Below, one piece after another: positions 33,548 to 39,011 of a DNA stretch of 39,011 nucleotides. The translations under genes and the position numbers were made by a program. Below the pieces are notes generated by a model. That model did not search any database. It was not told the DNA's origin and saw only the letters and a program-made list of their open reading frames with translations. Source of the DNA: Colwellia sp. (lineage in GTDB: Bacteria > Pseudomonadota > Gammaproteobacteria > Enterobacterales > Alteromonadaceae); the NCBI GenBank assembly GCA_013215295.1, contig JABSOZ010000031.1:1-39011 (forward strand). The letters are read 5' to 3'. Position 1 is the stretch's first letter. Each line of letters opens with the position of its first letter.

Positions 33548-34717
33548 ATGTTAGAACTATTGTTTTTATTACTTCCTGTTGCAATGGGTTATGGCTGGTT
33601 CATGGGACGTAATAGTGTTAAGCAAAATGACCATTCTGCAAAACAAGCTTTATCGATAAAATACTCAACGGGTTTAAACTATTTATTATCAAACCAACAA
33701 GATAAAGCTATCGATTATTTGCTCGAAGCGCTAAAAGTTGAAGATGATACTGTTGAAGCACATTTTGCTATGGCCAATTTATTCCGCCGCCGTGGAGAGC
33801 TTGACCGAGCCCTAAAGGTACATGAACACTTAGTTAGACAAAAACACTTGCCTTCAAAAGATAAGCAACAAGCTGTTTATGAATTAGGTAAAGACTTTTT
33901 TAGTGCGGGCCTATATGACCGTGCTGAAACTATGTTTGAAAAACTGCTTAAATCTAAACATTATGGATTGAAATCGCTTGATTATTTAATGCGAATTTAT
34001 CAATCAACAAAAGATTGGACAAAAGGGATCAGCCACAAAAAAGCTATAATTAAGACTAAAGACAAAAAACTTTTACATAATTTAGCCAATTTTTATTGTG
34101 AATTGGCAACAAAAGCCTTAGAAGAAGATAATTTTATTGAAGTGATAGAATTATTAGAATTAGCTTTAACTTATGATGCTAATTCTTGTCGTGCAAATTG
34201 GTTGTTAGCTCAAATTTATGAAAACCACCAGCAATACAATGAAGCTTGCAAATGCTATCAAGACATCTATCACCAAGATAAAGAATTTTTCCCTGATGTA
34301 ATTGAACAAATGCATCATTGTTATAGTCAGCTTGATACAGAAGATGAGTATTTCAAATTTATTAAAAAAGTCTATGAAGAAACCGGTGGCGCTAGTGCAT
34401 TAATAAAATACTTAGGTCATATAGAAAAGAAATTTGGCAAAGTAAAATCTAAAGAGTTTATTTTATTAGCTTTGAAAAAACGACCAACGATCAAAGGGTT
34501 TAAACACTTTATAAAAATGCAAATGCTTAATTCTCCTGAGCAAGATAATACTGAAAATTTAGATATGATTAATGAATTGATCGCTGCATATTTGAATTTG
34601 AAACCTAGATATAGTTGTCGTACTTGTGGATTTAATAGCAGTAAACATTATTGGGCGTGTCCTTCTTGTCATGACTGGGAACAGTTGAAACCAGTACGGG
34701 GCCTAGAAGGCGAATAA
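33548..34717 (+). CDS. lapB: Lipopolysaccharide assembly protein LapB (YciM)
   Basis: LapB is a membrane-anchored TPR protein that delivers LpxC to FtsH for proteolysis. The 389-residue protein has the same length as E. coli LapB. Visible: an N-terminal membrane helix LLFLLLPVAMGYGWFMGR, TPR repeats from about 40 to 330 (GLNYLLSNQQDKAIDYLLEAL is the first), and a C-terminal rubredoxin-like metal site with CRTCGF and CPSCHDW. The last is needed for function in E. coli. No clear ribosome site, so translation is probably coupled to lapA 6 bases upstream. ftsH, its proteolytic partner, also lies in this window (37822 onward). Confidence 0.96.
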   Translation: MLELLFLLLPVAMGYGWFMGRNSVKQNDHSAKQALSIKYSTGLNYLLSNQQDKAIDYLLEALKVEDDTVEAHFAMANLFRRRGELDRALKVHEHLVRQKHLPSKDKQQAVYELGKDFFSAGLYDRAETMFEKLLKSKHYGLKSLDYLMRIYQSTKDWTKGISHKKAIIKTKDKKLLHNLANFYCELATKALEEDNFIEVIELLELALTYDANSCRANWLLAQIYENHQQYNEACKCYQDIYHQDKEFFPDVIEQMHHCYSQLDTEDEYFKFIKKVYEETGGASALIKYLGHIEKKFGKVKSKEFILLALKKRPTIKGFKHFIKMQMLNSPEQDNTENLDMINELIAAYLNLKPRYSCRTCGFNSSKHYWACPSCHDWEQLKPVRGLEGE

Positions 34718-34756
34718 TTTTCGACTTCTTCTTTCTAAGACTCAATAGCGGCATCT

Positions 34757-34793
34757 AAAGTACTCACTGACTTGCGTCAGCTCCGTGCTTTTT
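34757..34793 (+). terminator. Probable terminator after lapB
   Basis: CTGAC-TTGC-GTCAG forms the core stem, flanked by CAC/GTG and AAAG/CTTT that can extend it with internal loops. TTTTT follows at 34789-34793. It lies 40-75 bases after the lapB stop. Confidence 0.5.
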
Positions 34794-34834
34794 CTTTGCT
34801 CTTGAATTTTAGAACGTTGAATTCAAATATTATG

Positions 34835-34876
34835 GATTAAAGAATTAAGAATTAAGAATTAAAGAATAAGGATAAA
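34835..34876 (+). repeat. Heptanucleotide tandem repeat before pyrF
   Basis: Three perfect copies of GAATTAA (34842-34862) are flanked by imperfect ones (GATTAAA before; AGAATAA and GGATAAA after). The repeats end in the AAGGAT ribosome site, 8 bases before the pyrF ATG. Confidence 0.8.
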
Positions 34877-34878
34877 AG

Positions 34879-35574
34879 ATGAATGATGCAAAAGTAGTTG
34901 TTGCCCTCGATTTTGATAAAAAAGCAGATGCGTTAGCATTTGTCGATAAAATACAGCCAAGTGATTGTCGCTTAAAAGTAGGCAAAGAAATGTTTACTTA
35001 TTTTGGTCCTGAGTTCGTAAAAGAATTAACCAGTCGGGGTTTTGATGTATTCCTAGATTTGAAGTTCCATGATATCCCAAATACGGTGGCTAAAGCTGTT
35101 ACTGCAGCAGCAGAGCTTGGTGTTTGGATGGTAAATGTTCATGCCAGTGGTGGTAGTGAAATGATGATTAAAGCTAAGCAAGCATTAGAAAAATATGGTG
35201 ATAAAGCACCACTACTTATTGCTGTAACTGTTTTGACAAGTATGGGAGAAGATGACTTATTGGGTTTAGGTATTACTAAATCTCCTGCGGATCAAGTTAT
35301 GTCATTAGCTAAATTAACGAAAGATGCGGGCTTAGATGGTGTAGTTTGCTCAGCATGGGAAGCAGAAAGTCTAAAAGTTAATTTAGGTGAAGATTTTAAG
35401 CTTATCACACCAGGAATAAGACCTGCTGGAGCTTCAAGTGATGATCAAAAACGCATAATGACACCAGAGCAAGCAATGGCTGTTGGTGTTGATTATTTAG
35501 TGATTGGTAGACCGATTACTAAAGCTGAGGATCCAAAGAGAGTTTTGCAGTCGATAAATTTATCACTCAGCTAA
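34879..35574 (+). CDS. pyrF: Orotidine 5'-phosphate decarboxylase PyrF
   Basis: PyrF makes UMP from OMP, the last step of pyrimidine biosynthesis. The 231-residue TIM-barrel protein has the catalytic [10 protein letters not shown] with Asp60, Lys62 and Asp65. Other visible motifs are [29 protein letters not shown] and [10 protein letters not shown]. The ribosome site AAGGAT is well placed. It follows lapB as in E. coli. Confidence 0.97.
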   Translation: MNDAKVVVALDFDKKADALAFVDKIQPSDCRLKVGKEMFTYFGPEFVKELTSRGFDVFLDLKFHDIPNTVAKAVTAAAELGVWMVNVHASGGSEMMIKAKQALEKYGDKAPLLIAVTVLTSMGEDDLLGLGITKSPADQVMSLAKLTKDAGLDGVVCSAWEAESLKVNLGEDFKLITPGIRPAGASSDDQKRIMTPEQAMAVGVDYLVIGRPITKAEDPKRVLQSINLSLS

Positions 35575-35716
35575 ATTCTGCAAAAGGACTTAATTAACGA
35601 TAGGTAATTGACAAACTGAAGATCTGATCCTAAACCTATTAACGTCTTGGCAATAAGATATTAACATTTTATTGCTTCTTGAGGCGTAATGGAAATTACA
35701 ATAAAAGGAAATGATC

Positions 35717-36022
35717 ATGTACAAAATTTCAAGAATATTATTCACTTGCCTAATTTTTATATTTTCTTCAATAAGCTCTGCTGAGAATACAAAAGGGCAT
35801 GAAATCAATTTAAGTACTTCCGAAGCTCATAAGCACATTGACATTAACAGTGCTGACATTGAAACACTTTCTTTACTCAAGGGAGTAGGTATGAAAAAAG
35901 CGGAAGCTATTATTAAATATAGAAACATGTACGGAAAGTTTGTTTTGGTTGAAGACTTGCTTAATGTTAATGGCATTGGCGAGAAAATACTTAAACAAAA
36001 TAAATCAAAATTAACTATATAG
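35717..36022 (+). CDS. Small secreted helix-hairpin-helix protein (ComEA-like)
   Basis: A 101-residue protein with an N-terminal signal peptide (Lys/Arg then LFTCLIFIFSSISSAE; cleavage after Ala likely) and one ComEA-type helix-hairpin-helix domain. The domain reads IDINSADIETLSLLKGVG, KKAEAIIKYR and VNGIGEKIL. ComEA proteins bind double-stranded DNA in the periplasm during uptake, and many short relatives of unknown role exist. The ATG at 35717 is chosen because AAGGA lies 7 bases upstream; the ATG at 35711 would touch it. It stands alone, ended by a strong terminator. Confidence 0.88.
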   Translation: MYKISRILFTCLIFIFSSISSAENTKGHEINLSTSEAHKHIDINSADIETLSLLKGVGMKKAEAIIKYRNMYGKFVLVEDLLNVNGIGEKILKQNKSKLTI

Positions 36023-36046
36023 TTCTATCTAAAATCTAAAATCTAA

Positions 36047-36082
36047 AAAAAGGCTAGATAATTAAGATTATCTAGCCTTTTT
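36047..36082. terminator. Strong bidirectional terminator
   Basis: AAAAAGGCTAGATAA (36047-36061) pairs perfectly with TTATCTAGCCTTTTT (36068-36082) around 6 bases. A and T tracts on both sides make it work in either direction: for the helix-hairpin-helix gene (+) and the rhodanese remnant (-). Confidence 0.93.
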
Positions 36083-36117
36083 ATTTTGTAAACTTTACAC
36101 ATCAACAGATGATTAAG

Positions 36118-36471
36118 TTAGCTTTGTTTTTGTGCAGCACAAACATCAGTGTGCGGACAAATAATAGCCCAAACATTTTTATAGCCTAGACGGTTTAATT
36201 GTTCAGCAGCAAAAATTGCTCGCCCTCCTGAAGCGCAGTGAAGAAAGATAGGATGGTTCACGTCAGTGCTACATTTAGCAATATTCATCTCTAAAATACC
36301 ACGGGGTAAATTAATCGAATTACCAACAGGGCTTTCTGCTACTTCTTGTGGCTCACGTACATCAATAAATAAGCTACTTTCTTTTTGTGCAAAGAGGTAA
36401 GCATCTTTTGCTGAAGTTGTCTGAATGGTTTGTCTAATTTATGACATTAGCTCGGGTATAGTTTTTAGCAT
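36118..36471 (-). pseudogene. Rhodanese-like sulfurtransferase interrupted by an in-frame stop
   Basis: Read on the minus strand from the ATG at 36471, the frame encodes MLKTIPELMS, then TAA at 36441-36439. It then continues in the same frame for 107 codons as a full rhodanese domain: LFIDVREPQEVAESPVG, NLPRGILEM, and the catalytic loop FLHCASGGRA with its Cys, ending ...AAQKQS and TAA at 36118. An AAGG ribosome site precedes the ATG, and the domain shows no other damage. A single change (for example GAA to TAA at codon 11) would explain it. No ATG, GTG or TTG follows the stop until the middle of the domain, so restart is unlikely. Alternatives are a sequencing error or an ATT start right after the stop. 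Confidence 0.85.
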
Positions 36472-36529
36472 TTTATTCAGCCTTAAGATTTATTATTAGA
36501 TATCATTAATGTTCAATTTTACTATCAGC

Positions 36530-36559
36530 TACATAAGCTTTTGCTAATTTAGCTGTCAA
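36530..36559 (-). promoter_or_regulatory. Candidate promoter of the rhodanese remnant
   Basis: On the minus strand a perfect -35 TTGACA (36559-36554) is followed after 18 bp by TATGTA (36535-36530). It lies 60-90 bases upstream of the rhodanese ATG. The -10 matches the consensus at only three positions. Confidence 0.35.
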
Positions 36560-36608
36560 TCATATAGTGAACAAAAGTATTGCTAGGGTATAATTAAATT
36601 TTAGGCAC

Positions 36609-36652
36609 AAAAAAAGAGCCGAAGCTCTTTTAGAAAAGATAGCCGAAGCTAT
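36609..36652 (-). terminator. Double UUCG hairpin terminator of yhbY
   Basis: On the minus strand two hairpins with UUCG loops follow each other: ATAGC-TTCG-GCTAT, overlapping the yhbY stop, and AAAAGAGC-TTCG-GCTCTTTT, followed by a run of Ts (36615-36609). The second is a strong intrinsic terminator. Confidence 0.9.
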
Positions 36653-36945
36653 ATTTTTGGAACTCTTATTTTCTTTTCTGGTGATTGACGATAGATAACT
36701 AACGTTTTACCAATCACTTGAATTTTTATAGCTGATGTTTCGCGGCATATAGCTTCAACAATTAAGGCTCTATTTTCACGGTCATCTGTAGGTATTTTGA
36801 TTTTGATTAATTCATGATGATTTAAAGAATAATCAATCTCGGCAACTACTGCCTCTGTTAAGCCGTTGTTACCCAATAAAACCACTGGTTTTAATGGATG
36901 CGCAAGACCTTTTAAATATTGTATTTGTTTTTTATTTAGGCTCAT
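36649..36945 (-). CDS. yhbY: Ribosome assembly RNA-binding protein YhbY
   Basis: A 98-residue CRM-domain protein that binds pre-50S particles. It matches E. coli YhbY (97) along its length: YLKGLAHPLKPVVLLG, NGLTEAVVAEID, HHELIKIKI, the GxxG-like loop region and VIGKTLVIYR. The ATG at 36945 (MSLNKKQ) is chosen; an in-frame TTG two codons earlier is unlikely. It is divergent from rlmE, another 50S maturation gene, as in E. coli where yhbY-rlmE-ftsH are also neighbours. Confidence 0.95.
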   Translation of the reverse strand: MSLNKKQIQYLKGLAHPLKPVVLLGNNGLTEAVVAEIDYSLNHHELIKIKIPTDDRENRALIVEAICRETSAIKIQVIGKTLVIYRQSPEKKIRVPKI

Positions 36946-37062
36946 TAACAATTTTCGTTACAAGTTAGCTTGAATTAATACTATTTTACCTCCATCTAGT
37001 CTGTAATACTAATAAAACGTTAAATCGTTTTGCATTATTAATAAATTAATTAAGTTAGATTA

Positions 37063-37689
37063 ATGAGTAAAAAGAAATTAAGTAATAGCAGTACCCGTTG
37101 GATGCAAGAGCATTTTGATGATGAATACGTAAAGAAGGCTCAAAAACTTGGAGTTCGTTCGAGAGCTTATTTTAAAATTGAAGAAATAAACCAGAAAGAT
37201 AAATTGATTAAAAAAGGAATGAAAGTTGTCGACTTAGGCGCCGCACCCGGCGGATGGTCTGAGTTTGCTGTTAAAGCAGTGGGTGACAATGGACAAATCA
37301 TTGCTTGTGATATTCTTTCAATGGACCCTATTGCTGGTGTTGATTTTCTCCAAGGAGATTTTAGAGAAGAACCTGTAGTTGAAACATTACTAACACGTAT
37401 CGATGGAAAAAACATTGATGTTGTTATGTCTGATATGGCTGCTAATTTTACAGGTAATGATGGTGCAGATGCGGCTAGAAATATGTATCTTGTCGAGTTA
37501 GCATTAGATATGTGTAATCAGGTATTGAAGAAAAATGGTGCATTTGTTGTTAAAGTATTTCAGGGAGCAGGCTTTGAGCAGTTTATGAAAGATTTAAGAA
37601 GTGCATTTAAAACGGTAAAAACGCGAAAACCAAATTCATCACGTGCTCGTTCACGAGAAGTATATTTGGTTGCTACTGGATTTAAATAG
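37063..37689 (+). CDS. rlmE: 23S rRNA (uridine-2'-O)-methyltransferase RlmE (FtsJ/RrmJ)
   Basis: RlmE methylates the 2'-O of U2552 in 23S rRNA, a late step in 50S assembly. The 208-residue protein (E. coli 209) has the catalytic residues at E. coli positions: Lys38 in RAYFKIEE, Asp124 in [11 protein letters not shown] and Lys164 in FVVKVFQG. The SAM motif is [11 protein letters not shown] near 57. The operon order rlmE-ftsH is conserved. The gap to ftsH is 132 bases. Confidence 0.97.
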   Translation: MSKKKLSNSSTRWMQEHFDDEYVKKAQKLGVRSRAYFKIEEINQKDKLIKKGMKVVDLGAAPGGWSEFAVKAVGDNGQIIACDILSMDPIAGVDFLQGDFREEPVVETLLTRIDGKNIDVVMSDMAANFTGNDGADAARNMYLVELALDMCNQVLKKNGAFVVKVFQGAGFEQFMKDLRSAFKTVKTRKPNSSRARSREVYLVATGFK

Positions 37690-37821
37690 CTCCGAGCGTT
37701 AAATTATAGTAAATTACGACACATCAGCTTAAATGTATAAGTTGATTTCAGAACTAGCCGATTTTCTGTGCTAGTTAACAGTTAAGCAAAAGTTTATTTA
37801 AAGTTACAAGAGGTCATTAAG

Positions 37822-39011
37822 TTGAGTGATATGGCGAAAAATCTTATTTTATGGTTGGTAATAGCGGTTGTATTAATGTCGGTATTCCAAGGATTCACCC
37901 CAAGTGGTAATACGGATCAACCTGTTAATTACACCTCGTTCATTAAAGATGTCCGTCAAGGGCAGATTCGTGATGCAGTAGTTGGAAGAGATGGTGTTAT
38001 AAAAGGCACAAAACGAAACGGTGAAGCATTTGTTACTGTAATCCCTGGAGTCCATGATAAAGACTTAATTAATGACTTAGTTAAACAAGGCGTTAATGCT
38101 TCGGGTGAATTACCAGAAGAAACGAGCTTCCTAACTACAATCTTTATCTCTTGGTTTCCAATGATTTTGTTAATTGGAGTTTGGATATTCTTCATGCGCC
38201 AAATGCAAGGCGGAGGCGGTAAAGGTGCTATGTCTTTCGGAAAATCTAAAGCTAAATTATTAAGTGAAGATCAAATAAAAACCACTTTTGCCGATGTTGC
38301 AGGTTGTGATGAAGCGAAAGAAGAAGTTGCAGAGCTTGTTGATTATTTAAAAGAACCGACTAGGTTTCAAAAACTAGGTGGTCGCATTCCATCAGGTATC
38401 TTACTAGTAGGCCAACCAGGTACAGGTAAAACCTTACTAGCTAAAGCTATTGCTGGAGAAGCGAAAGTTCCTTTTTTCACTATCTCAGGTTCTGACTTTG
38501 TTGAAATGTTTGTTGGTGTTGGTGCATCTCGTGTGCGCGACATGTTTGAGCAAGCTAAAAAATCAGCACCTTGTATCATCTTTATCGATGAGATTGATGC
38601 TGTAGGTCGTCAACGTGGCGCAGGTATGGGTGGTGGACACGACGAACGTGAACAAACGCTAAACCAAATGTTAGTTGAAATGGATGGTTTTGAAGGAAAT
38701 GAAGGCGTTATTGTTATTGCGGCCACTAACCGTCCCGATGTATTAGACCCGGCATTATTACGTCCAGGACGTTTTGACCGTCAAGTTACTGTTGGTCTAC
38801 CTGATATTCGTGGTCGTGAACAAATATTAAAAGTTCATATGCGTAAAGTACCATTAGGACAAAATGTTGAAGCTTCGGTTATTGCCCGTGGTACGCCTGG
38901 TTTTTCAGGTGCTGATTTAGCTAACTTAGTTAATGAAGCTGCTTTATTCGCTGCGCGTGGTTCTCGTCGTGTGGTTTCAATGGAAGAGTTTGAAAAAGCA
39001 AAAGACAAAAT
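37822..39011 (+). CDS. ftsH: ATP-dependent zinc metalloprotease FtsH (3' partial)
   Basis: FtsH is the membrane AAA+ protease that degrades LpxC, sigma-32 and damaged membrane proteins. About 396 codons are present; the frame runs off the window before the HEXXH zinc site. Visible: first membrane helix ([15 protein letters not shown]), a periplasmic domain of about 80 residues, second membrane helix ([15 protein letters not shown]), and the AAA domain. The AAA domain has Walker A GQPGTGKT (about 197-204; E. coli has GPPGTGKT), Walker B IIFIDEID and the SRH region [20 protein letters not shown]. Start: TTG at 37822 has AAGAGG 8 bases upstream, giving MSDMAKN; the ATG at 37831 would be 17 bases away. 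Its adaptor LapB is encoded at 33548-34717. Confidence 0.96.
   Translation, partial: MSDMAKNLILWLVIAVVLMSVFQGFTPSGNTDQPVNYTSFIKDVRQGQIRDAVVGRDGVIKGTKRNGEAFVTVIPGVHDKDLINDLVKQGVNASGELPEETSFLTTIFISWFPMILLIGVWIFFMRQMQGGGGKGAMSFGKSKAKLLSEDQIKTTFADVAGCDEAKEEVAELVDYLKEPTRFQKLGGRIPSGILLVGQPGTGKTLLAKAIAGEAKVPFFTISGSDFVEMFVGVGASRVRDMFEQAKKSAPCIIFIDEIDAVGRQRGAGMGGGHDEREQTLNQMLVEMDGFEGNEGVIVIAATNRPDVLDPALLRPGRFDRQVTVGLPDIRGREQILKVHMRKVPLGQNVEASVIARGTPGFSGADLANLVNEAALFAARGSRRVVSMEEFEKAKDK

Overview
The window is about 39 kb of low-GC, gene-dense chromosome from a marine gammaproteobacterium, most likely Alteromonadales and close to Colwelliaceae (Colwellia/Thalassotalea). That placement is an inference from E. 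coli-like housekeeping proteins (NrdA, NrdB, GyrA, SerC, Cmk, RpsA, IhfB, LapA/B, PyrF, YhbY, RlmE, FtsH), AT-rich intergenic DNA and a large signalling repertoire. No tRNA, rRNA, insertion sequence, prophage or CRISPR array was seen.

Region 1 (1-14466, + strand) is a signalling island. It opens inside a soluble PAS-PAS-HAMP chemoreceptor that resembles Pseudomonas Aer2/McpB, down to a C-terminal CheR-docking pentapeptide (EWEEF). CheR, CheD and CheB follow, then a membrane-anchored receptor-like protein with no sensor domain, co-translated with CheB and carrying a CheZ-like FEDLASQ motif. Next is a partner-switch pair: a STAS protein and a REC-PP2C-HATPase protein, like HsbA/HsbR. After these come a REC-GGDEF diguanylate cyclase, a REC protein with an unrecognised C-terminal region, a large PAS hybrid histidine kinase and, after a 412-bp gap, a REC-GGDEF-Hpt protein. 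The order suggests that a Che2-like oxygen/gas or redox chemosensory array feeds c-di-GMP output through phosphorelay and partner switching. CheA, CheW and CheY are not in the window. CheD, the short receptor and the REC protein all end in a similar acidic tail finishing E-(I/L)-F.

Region 2 (14546-18468, - strand) is nrdA-nrdB-yfaE, class Ia ribonucleotide reductase with its maintenance ferredoxin. A pair of candidate NrdR boxes lies upstream. Region 3 (19022-21976) is a divergent LysR regulator and a two-gene aldehyde-stress operon (DJ-1/PfpI protein and YqhD-like reductase), with a clear inverted-repeat operator and a promoter between them. Region 4 (22123-23553, - strand) is a HAD phosphatase (Gph/MupP family) and ubiG.

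Region 5 (23723-35574, + strand) is core housekeeping in the conserved gammaproteobacterial order: an Mpo1-like membrane protein, gyrA, serC, aroA, cmk, rpsA, ihfB, lapA, lapB, pyrF. gyrA is followed by a strong terminator and four 49-bp tandem repeats. Region 6 (35717-39011) holds a small secreted helix-hairpin-helix protein, a rhodanese gene broken by one in-frame stop (- strand), yhbY (- strand), rlmE and the 5' two-thirds of ftsH, which runs off the end.
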